Below are positions 39,501 to 50,900 of a stretch of 64,000 nucleotides of DNA, in pieces. The notes beneath the pieces were generated by a model that was not told the DNA's origin, did no database searches, and worked only from the letters and a program-made list of their open reading frames with translations. The position numbers and the translations under genes are program-made. The DNA is taken from assembly GCF_028453695.1 (NCBI RefSeq), contig NC_135779.1, positions 12,040,831 to 12,104,830 of the forward strand, given 5' to 3'. Origin of the DNA: Augochlora pura. Taxonomy: Eukaryota; Arthropoda; Insecta; Hymenoptera; Halictidae. Within the stretch, counting starts at the first letter, position 1, and each line of letters begins with the position of its first letter.

Positions 39501-41142
39501 TTGCGTGCCGGTGCAAACAACGCGCGCAACGCGTAACGAAATCCCTGTTCCTCCGGCTTCCTCGCCGCCTCATCCTCCGTTTTCGTGGCGAAGTTGACTT
39601 GGCCGGATCCTCGTCGAAGGAACCCGGGCGGCACTCCTCCGTTCGCTACCTGCCGGCTAAACAAAGACCCATTGTTACACCGAAATTTGACAACGTTGCC
39701 CTGACAATGGTAAACCGATACGAGCACAGGCAGTTCGTATACCTGGCCGATGGACGCCGGCATACCTGCACCACCTTGGAAATCCTGGCTACCGCTGGAT
39801 ATTACCAATGGGATGCGTTCGACTGTATCCTCTTGCTTGGAATCGGCTGCGATCGATTTTTCTAGAACATCGACGAACTTGTGCGTTCGTTGCGAGTCAG
39901 AGTGGAAATTCATTGACGAACCTTTACCGAATACGGTTGCGCATCACAGAGTTGAGCATTGCTCGAATTGTCTCGAAGAAATATTTATCTAAAAGAATTA
40001 TTATATATTTTTTTTCAACGACGATAATACTATTTTAAATATTATTTATTATTTCAAATTCTTTCATTTATTTGCCTGAATCATTTTTCCTTTTTCATTC
40101 GAATTACAATAATTGATTATAATTGTTTCATCCATTTATCGGATTAATTCTTTATTCGCCATTCGACTAAATTACACGAATAAATCAAATTATTGAGACA
40201 GTAACCGTTGTGTTTAGTAGATTGTTAGCTGTTTTTATATTGACACACTTGTAAAAATATATTGACACGAAATACATTTCATTCTGAAGAAATTATACAT
40301 CTAAAAACGGTTCGATTTGTTTAATTAAATTAGAAAATTAACAGTAACTTTGATTATATTGAATTTCACTTGATTCTTATGTTTATCGCATCCTTTCCGA
40401 AAAGGCAAAAGAAAGGTTGGAATCTGTCAGATGTAAAGCGACGAAATATGTTGACAAATAATTTATCATGCTTTAAATTTTCGGATACGTCGAATTTCGT
40501 AGATAAATAAAATACTCAGGTAATTAGATACAAGTATACGATGAATAATTTCTTGTGCAGTAATAATTCTTGTCTCGCAATAATTGATAGAAACAATTTA
40601 TCTGCTGCTTCTTAAAAATAATTTATAAGAACAAGTATATTTTGCGAACATCCTCAGCTTCGAGACGTTAATATAAATCACTTATTTTAACAAAAAAAAT
40701 AAAAAATGCACAAGAATTTACAATATTTGGTCGAGAGAGTCGCGAGACGACTTTGACTTTTCCTTAAAGGAAATCCACTTAAACGGCACTCGCTCGAGAA
40801 CGTTCCAAATTGCCCAAATATATCCGAGCAGAATAATGGAAACACTTGGAGCCGGCTGGAAAGCAAAACAGGATGCTGTTCTTAATAAGATTTTACCGGA
40901 AACGGAGGCTTGGGAAGCGCTCTTTGTCCGACTTCGAGCGTCGCGCGTCGAGAGTGGCACAGTGGTACCGAAGCGCAAACGAATCTAATTAAACGCTAAA
41001 CTGTTATTTTAAGTTTAATAAGAAGCATAATGATCTCGCGGCTGGGGCCTGTGCTCTGTTATTATCAAGATTGCATATTTTCTGGTAGATTAAGTTCCCT
41101 AAGAGCGGGCCGGCCCGCAAGAAACGCGAGACGAGATCGAGC

Positions 41143-41161
41143 GAGAGAGAGAGAGAGAGAG
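41143..41161. repeat. Short GA microsatellite
   Basis: About 9.5 perfect GA units in a GC-rich context. Confidence 0.85.
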
Positions 41162-44100
41162 CCGGCTACCGACCGTACGAAACTCGCAAACTGCGCCTCC
41201 GAGGGAATACGATTGATCGATTATCCGCGATATTACGTGCGTGGATGCACCTCGGGTATTACGGAGCCGGCGCGAGTTCGCCGTCGGCTAAATCGTGCTC
41301 TGAAATTTTTGCACAAAGCCACGACGCCGGTGGTGGTCTCGAATAGGAACGATCGCGAGAAATTCGGTAGCTCGAAGAGACTGTTCCGACTATTCTAACA
41401 GAAAATCCCCAGCTTTCGTGGGAGCAATGCTGCAGCTTCCGGTCGTAAACGATACGACTTAAATCTCATTATCAGCGATACAATTTTTGTTGCTTTTACG
41501 TCTCCGTTTATTTTCGTACCTAAATCTTGAAAACAGAAGAACCAAATTTTGCTTCGACTCGGAATTAATGAATAATATTCATAAATTCCGTAGGAAATCT
41601 TCATCGCGTGTCTGACACGTTGTTACGGCGCTTGAAAAGATTCAGAGTGAAACAACGATCAGTCTTCCCACGATTTCCCGAAGATCGATCAACACGATCG
41701 GTCGGTCCGAGACGTCCGTGGAGACCGGCGGACAGCCGATCCGGGCCGATTCGTCATCTGCTGGTCGCTCGATTGCGAACACGACGGAGCAATGCGTTTC
41801 TTGCCCCGTAACACACGTGCAACCCCCTCGCCGTCTTTTCTACCCGGTGTTTCTTTCAGCGGGTTCTTCCGTGCGCCGCGCCGGTCAAACGTCGCGCGCG
41901 GCGACAGCAATTACCTGGCCGGGGTCGGAAAAACAGTCGGCGAATTACACGAGGCCGGTATGCGAACGTGCCACGGGCTTGAAGCCACTTTATAAACGGC
42001 CCGGCGACGTTGCTCCGGCGTGTTGCCCTTAGAAAACTTCATAAATATCGCGGATAATTGTGCGACGCGTTGCGTTGTCCTGGGAACGAGAGCCCGCGGC
42101 TCGCGCTCGTCTTCCTCTATCCGTCTCTGTTCTCTCGCGGGTACAACCTTTTTAAGGCTCCGTCGAATAACGCCATCCGTGGCCGGTTTTCCCTGCGGCG
42201 ATCTTCGAAAAATTGTTGATGTCACAATTTGCCATCATATAAGTAAATGTTCATTGAAATGAGTGTTTAATTACAAAATTATTTGTTTTTTTTTGAAAGT
42301 TTAAATAAGAGATAGAAATTATTATTATTTATATAGATCTAAATGAAGGATATCATCGAGTTCACGAACAAAGACACAAGTCGTTCAATAATAATAAAAA
42401 ATGGAGATGAATATATGTTATATGAGAGACAAAATACTTACTCATTTCTGCCAGAATATTGTATAAATGTAATTTAAAATAATAAACGAATTGAAAAGGT
42501 ATAAACTCTGATTAGAAATCTGGATAGAATTTTTACATCCATTTCTTTTATATACTCTATCTATTTCTTATTACACAATCGAGCGGTGTTTCATAATAGG
42601 TACCTTGTCGCATTAGAATTTCGAATACGTTTTTACGGCTTGTCGCGCGAATAGTCAGTTACAGATTACATATATCCGTGATGAAGCGCGTGGGACCGGG
42701 CACAAAACCAGGAATTTTCGGGTAGCTCGAACCGTTAATGAAACGCTCATTTCGCGAGCGGACAAGCTGCCGGACAGCTGTCAGCGGTAATTATCTTATT
42801 GCAATTAACGCGAATCGCATAGCTCAGGGAAAAGAGTCGAGTCCCCGCGGCTCGGATTCTTGGCGAAGAGGATGGTGCCCCTGGAATCCGTGGCCGGGGC
42901 AACGCTTCCTTCTTATGGTCGCCACGGACTACTCGGGCTTCTTCCCCGTCTTTACCCTAATGGCAGCTTCTTCGAAAAAGTGCGCCGACTTGGCCAATTA
43001 AGGTGCACTAGCTCTCGTGTATTTGTCGTCCGTCGGTGCCGTCCCACGGGGGATGCACCTGCGTGTGCTGGACTTTGATTCTTGCACGGCTATTAATTAT
43101 TATGCGCCACGCGTTCGCCGCTGTTCGCAGCAGCTTTAATTATCGGCCCTTTCATGATCTAGCGTCCTACGGTCGCGTGAACAATTCCCGCGCTACCGCG
43201 GGACCGCTTCTCTCTCCCTTATTTCCCTGTCGACTGTCCCCGCGACAGTCAGCCACGGTCCCGATTATGGTTTTCTTCGGCGTGCTTCCTGTGCGCCTCT
43301 CCAGAAATTGCTCGTAATTCTTGTCGCCGATAATAAGAATAAAACGGGATTCCTCAGCCTTCGGCCGAGCCTTCACCGCGATTCATTTCGCCGGAGTTGT
43401 TTCGTGGTTAGCGATCCTCCGACAGGAAATTATTACACATTTACTGGAGCTTAGCGCTTGACAAGAATAGGCACGATAATGTTAATCAACGCGCTAACAA
43501 TTAAGCGTTTTCTGATACGTTCTTCCATTCCATTAGAAATCAAGTACTCCTTTTGTGCAAACTCGTCGCTGATTTACTTTCACGAGAATTACTAGTCGAT
43601 TTTTATGCAAAACAAATATGTTTCGTAACTGTCGTAAAACGCAGAAGCCAATTAGGAACGCCTTCCTTTCTTCAATAATTTTATTGAAATGAAAATAATA
43701 TAAATTTAATTATAGGCCCTAGTTTAATATAAATCCGCAGTCTAAGTATTCGACAAGACTTGATTCAATCATTATTAGATTATTTATGACGAAGTTGGGA
43801 AATTGTAATTTAAATTAATAGAAAAATTGAAAAATGGCAAACCATTATTTTAGTAAAGATATAACTGATTATGCTCAACATAAATTTGGTCAATTCATTG
43901 ACGAGTTTTTTAGTAATGAAAATATTTTATCTGCTTAATATTTTGTGTACCAGAATCTTGTCGTTCGAATAACAATCTTTAAATTCCGGATCCGAATAGA
44001 CCCACCCTCCGCCGTCCGAGTGTTAATTTATTCAAACTATTAAACAAAGAATGTACTCGCAATCTAATTCCTATTTATTACAATTGATGCAGACAATTTT

Positions 44101-44222
44101 TATTTTCATGATTATAGAGTTCACTGAAGCTGCTTTACCTTCCTCTATTATTTTTTATCAAAAATGACTAAGCAGCTTCCAAAAACTGTGAACAATTCGT
44201 AAGATTCTGTTTTTCCTTACAG

Positions 44223-44405
44223 GATCCCCATGCGAACACGATGGCATCTGCGTAAACACGCCCGGCTCGTTCGCCTGCAACTGCACGCAAGGATTCACGG
44301 GACCAAGATGCGAGACGAACGTGAACGAGTGCGAATCCCACCCATGCCAGAACGACGGCTCCTGCTTGGACGATCCTGGGACCTTCCGATGTGTCTGCAT
44401 GCCTG
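44223..44405 (+). CDS. Notch: Notch exon C: rest of EGF11 and EGF12 up to C5 (ligand-binding core)
   Basis: This third internal exon encodes C2-C6 of EGF11 and C1-C5 of EGF12, the pair shown in fly and human Notch to be essential for binding Delta and Serrate/Jagged. The ga at 44223-44224 completes the Gly codon begun in exon B. The frame then reads SPCEHDGIC, NTPGSFACNC, FTGPRC, NVNECESHPC, QNDGSC, LDDPGTFRCVCMP and the first base of a Gly codon. CQNDGSC in EGF12 fits the O-fucose consensus with Ser where human NOTCH1 has Thr466. CESHPC fits the O-glucose site. CVNTPGSFAC in EGF11 fits the C3-C4 O-glucose pattern known from NOTCH1 Ser435. The Leu-Asp following C3 of EGF12 corresponds to the NOTCH1 Leu468/Asp469 contact region. 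The length is 183 nt with phase 1 on both sides, acceptor ccttacag|ga and donor cctg|gtaagt. C6 of EGF12 must come from an exon beyond the window. Confidence 0.98.
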
Positions 44406-44713
44406 GTAAGTGATTATCTCTATTTCGAATACTTATTCATTCGACATCGACGAATTTGGCGACGCTTTCGTTGAAAAAATTCATTTGCTCGCGTCGATAT
44501 TTGAAAAACATTACTTTCGCAATACAGGCGGCAGTTTTAAACAACCAGTCCATAAATAATCCCGTGTTATTTAGAATCAACATATTCTTTAAAAAGGGTT
44601 GAATCCACCGCTTTTAGAAGCAGGAGCATTCGATTAATTCTTTATTCTTTATTAAATTATGCTGTAGATTCGACTTGTACCTTACTTATTCTCTTTCTTT
44701 GTTGTAAATATCA

Positions 44714-44957
44714 GGTAGAAATTTGTATTGTATGAACGAAGATAATTCTTTATTTTTGTATAATTTTTTAATGTTTAGTTATCGTTTCATTTTTTCGTTT
44801 TTGTGATCTTTTTCGCTCTTTGTGCGCTCTGAATAAGACAATATTGTAAATAAACCATGATATATGCTTCACTGTAATACATACTTTTACATCAATAAGA
44901 TGCCTATCTGTTAAAATACCAAATTCTGCTCAAATGTTAACACCATGTAAAGTTTCT
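44714..44957 (+). repeat. Dispersed repeat, copy 2 (partner at 25104-25384)
   Basis: This is the second copy of the unrecognised element, same orientation, about 310 bp downstream of the exon C donor. It carries AAATTTGTATTGT near its start, GACAATATTG in the middle and CTCAAATGTTAACA near its end, in the same order as copy 1. Identity looks near 70% in conserved blocks by eye. Confidence 0.65.
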
Positions 44958-47366
44958 TAATTTTTGTCAGTAAACTCCAACTTTCGCGTATCTTTCTAAT
45001 ATAAAAAATTACTTTTAACAAGATGTAGACCAAAGAAGGGTTAAAAATCTAAATTATACGATTAAAAAAATCGTAATACTATTAAAGAAAAAGAAATGAG
45101 AACAAGTAAGACGTACAGAAAAAACGAAGCAGGCTTAAAGAAAATGTTAAATGAACAGCTTTTAACATATCCATAGAGTGATTAAAAAAATCAAGTGTGG
45201 AGAATAAACAGAAGTGTATCGTATCGTAAATATTTATAAATATGATATTTGTATACATTTCAAGAAATGTTTCATTGCTATATATTTTACGCTTCTAATA
45301 TATCAGATCAAGAACATCACGAAATATCTTCGATTCGGATCACGTAACCAAGCACATCTTCGGTTTAAAGAAAGATCCAATCGCAAACGCATCCTGAGAA
45401 AATATTGCTCGCCGCAGGTACGGCGGAGGAACCAATAATTCGTGATACCTCGCGTGATTCTAAAGAGCGTACCGTGCTTGAATGCATCTGCGTTGCTTTT
45501 GCAGTAATCGGTCAAACTGTTTGATGCATGATTGTTTTCATGCGGCTATTCAGCCCCGCGATCCTTGCGGTGTAGTCTTTTCTGTGGCCTTTCTCTGGAA
45601 AAATTCCACGAAAGCTGCAGAACTCGCAAGATGTAGCACGTTGCATATAATTCTAACAAAAAATGCAACAGACCTGCGCTTAGTTCATACGTTGCGTTAA
45701 GGTGTAACATCAATAAATTCGGTTGCAATAATATGTTGTAATTTTGAGAATTCCGTTGTGAATATTGCGGAAGTTTTGCATTTATGACAACAATTTACAA
45801 ATGTTATTGTACCACTGTCAACTTATCAGCATTAGAGAAGGAAAACATAAATGCAATTCGCTCATTTTGCAATTAATGAAGATAATTTATATTTTGTCTA
45901 GGAGACTGTGAATATTTATTTAAAATAAAAATTACTCGAGTCTTCTTAGTTGAGTTCATTTGATCGTTTTTGTCATACAATGTGAATGTATAAAATACGT
46001 TTATACAGACGTTTATACGTTATCGAAACAGTGAAACTATTAAGAAGAATTTAATAACTCGATTATTTTAATTATTACTCGTTAATATTATCTAAGACAG
46101 ATTTCCGTTTCTTACAATTAATGTATACAATTTTTATTTTGACTAACGGTTCCTAGTTTACTTATTATTCGATTAAGGATGTTTATGAAATATTAAAACT
46201 TCTCTGCATCATGAATAAGAAATAGCTACTTTACTCTTTAATAACTTTTGACAATTAATAATAATATGTCGACTGTATTCTCCTGCATATTGTCATATAT
46301 TTTATCTAATAATGCTCTTGTCATAAATGTATAAACTCTTGTACGAATCTATAATTATATTTAATAAAATCCTACCTGCAGTGTTTCTAACAAAGACGTC
46401 ATTGTTTAATGAAAAAGAGGATCGAATATATTTATGTTACAAAGTATCGCAACCAGAAATTTCAAAAACCCGCTAATAAAATCGGGTCACAATAAAAATT
46501 GCAGAAACAGGTGTTTCAAATTAAATTCCGCTATACCGCGTGCTACAATGTCTATGCATTTAACCCTTCCAGAACGAATATCGACGTCCTCAAAACTGTC
46601 CACCTAATTCGCAATCATTTCGATTACGTACACAGCAAGAGACCGGAACAAAGCGTTCATTTCTTCCATCGTGTAATTTTTTTTCGAAAAGAATATTCGT
46701 AGAGAACTGGCAAAGGGTTCAAAAATCATTCGGACCTTGGACGAGAGTCGGTATTCTTCGGCTAGCAAGAATAGCCTGAAAAACGCTAGCTCGCGGCAGA
46801 CATTCGCGGCGGACATTCGAGCAGATTACGAACAACCGAGCGACTCGCCGGGCAATTAATCTGGACCGCGGCGCACGCTTCTCTCGCGGAGAAAGTAAAT
46901 TCTCGTCACCTGTGGCGGCAGTAATTTATGACGTAAGAGGAGAGTTCTTTACGAGCGCGCGAGGATCCATAAAAAGGCAGATAAGTACGCGGGGCAACGA
47001 AAGACGGCGCCGGAAAAATGGCTTGTCCGCGCCGCAGCGTTGCTTGATCAAAACGGAATAATTCCTGCGCGTACCCGCGACCGGCAATTAGCGTGGCGAT
47101 CTCGAGTTTCCCATCTAAGCGAAGGCCCCCGCGATCAAACGGCGACACGGACTCCCTGCGATCAAAGCCCGGCATCCCGAACGCGCGCGAGAGGATTTTC
47201 GTGGAAAACCCATTCGCGCTTGCCTCGAGGCGGCGAGGATCAAGATTCAGCTCGCGCGATAGAGGCTCGCCAACTTCTCGCTGGTCCTCCGGTGTGTCGC
47301 CGGTAAATTCTTCCGAGATGACAGGGCCACGGTTTGCATTATCTGATGCTGGTGGCCGCGGAAAGA

Positions 47367-47386
47367 TGCCGGCCGGCCGGCCGGCA
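47367..47386. repeat. 20-bp perfect palindrome built from (CCGG)4
   Basis: TGCCGGCCGG followed by its reverse complement gives a fully self-complementary site with dense CpG. Confidence 0.9.
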
Positions 47387-47928
47387 ACTCGTTTGCTCTT
47401 TTAACGCGGCTGGTGCGCGCCTCTCGGCCACGCGCGTAAGTCAGCCTTAATTGTTTCGAGCCACGTAAGCCGGCCTTCCTGCCTAGCGAGCCGTTTAAGG
47501 GCCTGGGCATTAAGCCCCGGCAGGAGATCCTGCCGATCGATAATCGATATAATCGACGGAGAGTGACCTGTACGTCCGATATCGCCGGGAATCGCGTAAA
47601 CGCCTCCTCCTCTTCCGTGCCAGACCAGTCGCGCCGAGCTACGCTGCCCGCGGATATTTCTTAGGTAATTGTGTGTGGGAAGCAGAGCTCCGGCAAATTC
47701 AGAGGAAAGACTTTTCATTCTTATTTCGAACGTTTCGAATATTTCGCGCTGCTTTAAAAGCATGCTTTGAATTTTTTAGAAAATTTTGTTGCATAGTTAT
47801 AAAATTATAGAGTATGTTCCGCAAAAGAATAAGACTCAATTAGGAAGCTGTATGCTTGGAAAGAATGAGGGAAAGTCTTCGTTTTTTACATAAAATGGAT
47901 TTTATTTTTATTTTCCTTCAAAAACAAT

Positions 47929-47949
47929 ATTGTATATGTTATATACAAT
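47929..47949. repeat. Small perfect hairpin in AT-rich DNA
   Basis: An 8-bp stem, ATTGTATA with TATACAAT, around a 5-nt loop. About 25 bp downstream a second small inverted repeat (GACTTA ... TAAGTC) occurs. Confidence 0.6.
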
Positions 47950-50900
47950 ATATATAACCAATATGACTTACCTAATGTAAGTCAGTTTCAAGGTTCTACT
48001 TAAACTAATAGAAAGAATCGAATAAAACATTAAATCATAATCGTGAAACATTCAACAAAAATTTCATTAATGTAGAAGCAAATTATTATTAAGCAATATA
48101 ACACAGTTTATAAAACAGTTGTCGATAGCATTTTTCCTTTTAAAACCGGTGCACTGACGTACCCCCACCTAAACAGGTAATTTCGCGCGTCGGGAAATAG
48201 ATCTGAACGGTACAAGCAATTCTCGTTCGCGATAAATTGGTAGCACCATAAGGAATTTCGAGTTGCGCCCGATTTCGACGGGATGCGCGCGGCGCATCGT
48301 GTTTTTGCGTAGGCCTAATGTAAGTAATGTTATTCGCGCGCGGCTTCGAGATGCGATATTGATTATATTGTGTGCACGGTGCCCGAACAAATCCTTTTCC
48401 CTCGATAGCAATTGCTGCCTCCGGATCTCATTCTGCGGAGAGGCGGAGAGGCGGCTCGGAGCGGTTCTTTGCAACAAATAGAGCGTTAAGATGAACGGAA
48501 AGCCGAGGCTCGAAAACGCCGGCCATCGATTACGGCCGTTCGAACGCTATTTTGCCGTCTCTTTATTCCCCATTCCCTGCCCGTTCGTTTCACCGTCTTC
48601 TCTCCACCGGGTTCTCGATTTATGGCGTCGATTTACAATTCGCGCGACCTTTGCCGCCGCGATCCGGCCCCGTCGCCGCGTCTTCGGCGTCGTTGTTACG
48701 CCTCGATGTGCACGCTATTTAACGAATCCACAACGGCGATAAATCGAACGGCTAGCGACCAAAGATATCGCCCAATTAAGGAAACACGCCTAATATCCGG
48801 CCGAGAGGTTCCGTGACCGAGAGCTGACTTTCCAGAAACCGTCGGGAAACAATGAACGCTTGCCCCGTGGTTCACTGACCGGTGTTCACTTCCACGATAT
48901 CCCATTCCCAGTTATGACTAGACGGACATTTCTTAATCTGTTAATTGGGCTGACGAAAGATTGCGACGCAATAGGATGACGACGACGATGGGCTTCGCGA
49001 CTTTTTTCGACGTGGAATATTTTAAAAGTAATTGGGGTAACCCTTCGGATTGGTATAGTTGAGTTTCGAACACTGCCACAACGTTTTATATATGCAATGC
49101 ACTAGGGTGACATGATATACTAAAGAACAAATATGTAGGAAATAATAAAATACGCACGTGTACATAAATCACGAAATAATTATTTCAATTTGTATTAATT
49201 CTTTGTGGATTGGAATGATATATTTCTTTAAATATTATTTGATAGCACTTTCAAATGGTTTTGTAACCTTTACTTGTCCACTTATCAAATTGGAGGATAC
49301 TTAATCGAAAAGTTGCTTCGCAATGATTTCTCTAACGTTGGCTGCGTTTTGCAGGTACAATTAATTTTGTTATTTAATCAAATGGTGTATAAATAATATA
49401 CCTCTCGAGAAATATTTTTACCAAATCACTAACCTATCAAAACGCTTAGACAATATTTCCACGTTTACATCAGCTTAAATGAATTCCTGAGCAAAAATTC
49501 GAGCACACATAGATGGCTAGGAAGTTGATCAGTGTAAGTGCATGAACCTTAACATTAACGTAAATAAGAATTTTGCAAATTATTTGTAAAAAAGTAACAA
49601 TACCACTAATAACGCAAAGTACAATTCTTACTATTAGATGTACAAATTTTTTTCAGAAAAAACAATTCCCTCCGAACTATTTTCTTTCGTCGTTTTATGA
49701 TCGTGAAAGATGCTACGATAAAGATGTGATTGGCTTCTGAATCGTCCACACGATGTATTCTCCGGTGCATGATGCATCAATACACGAGGCGCATCTTCCG
49801 GTATTAACTTTCACCGAAATTGGACATCCTCCCCACCCCGACGTCGTTTAATCTCTGCATTAACATCCTGTCGTGCGAAGAGAGATAGCGAACACGCGAA
49901 CAAACGTAACTCGAGGAGCCGGCAGAGAAATTAAATCGATTAACGACGAGTGAACATTGCACGACCACTTGTAACATTTACGGGAAGCTTAAGCAAAAAT
50001 TCGAAATTACTTTTCTCGATAATTTCATTCGCGTATTGCGATAGATTGATCCGCGCGCGGCTCCATCCTCGGACTTAATCTGTTCTCGTATTACCGAATC
50101 CTCGCTCCATCCTCGGTCCTCGCCGGACTGATTTCTCGGGGAAGATCGACAGGGTCGAACCGGTTTCGGAAGGATCCCACCGAAACGGGGACGAGCAGGA
50201 TTAAATTATTGTCACCGTGGACGTTCGGCCGGGGCTCGTTTTGCTCGGATCCCCCTCGTTCGTCGCTTCCTGGGCCGAAACTTTTGCGAACGGTATCGTG
50301 ATTGACGCGAACATGTAAGAACTTCGGCCAGCAACGATCAATTTCACCATCGACGAGTCCCGCGAGCGGTTTCACGGCAGAAAAGTGGCCCAAATTACGT
50401 GCGGTAATATTTAAAGTAAACGAGTCGTTACTTTAAATTATGACCACGGATTTTATATGCATTTACAGCAATATTGAATAATTGCAATCGAAGGCGGTAG
50501 AGGGATTTAAAGAATTTAGGAAATGTTTTATTTTTAATTTGTTCAAATGATTGTTGTTCAGTATTTTATTTCTTGCAATTCTTGCTTCGCTTAAAAATCC
50601 GCGAAGTTTAAATTAAAAGAGGTAACATTAAAGGAAATAATACTTCGCTGTTTTAAGTTGCGGTTAATTTGTAAAATTAACTTACCATGTTCCATCAAAA
50701 ATTTAAATTTTATTACAAACATATAATATTCACGGTGAGGTTACAATTCTAACAATTAAACTACGGATTGTTAATAAGTGCTTCGGTGAATTGGAGTATT
50801 CTCTGAAAATGAGACAGAATTTTCGAAAGGAGTCATTACTATAATCAAGCCAATCTGGCTCATAAATTACTCTTACGTCCTTCACTCCATAACAGTTTTT

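Larger units (their letters stand above)
27403..44222 (+). other. Notch: Notch intron between exons B and C (16820 nt)
   Basis: The interval runs from donor gtgagt at 27403 to acceptor ttttccttacag ending at 44222. It contains no recognisable exon, transposase, reverse transcriptase or RNA gene. GC-rich CpG-rich blocks lie at about 38030-38600 and 41640-42200, with smaller ones near 30530-30920 and 33440-33640. Simple repeats (28291-28325, 30619-30644, 33474-33517, 41143-41161) and a 29-bp tandem repeat (32962-33048) are listed separately. Intron retention would keep the exon B frame open for 43 codons, to a TAA at 27531-27533. Confidence 0.9.
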
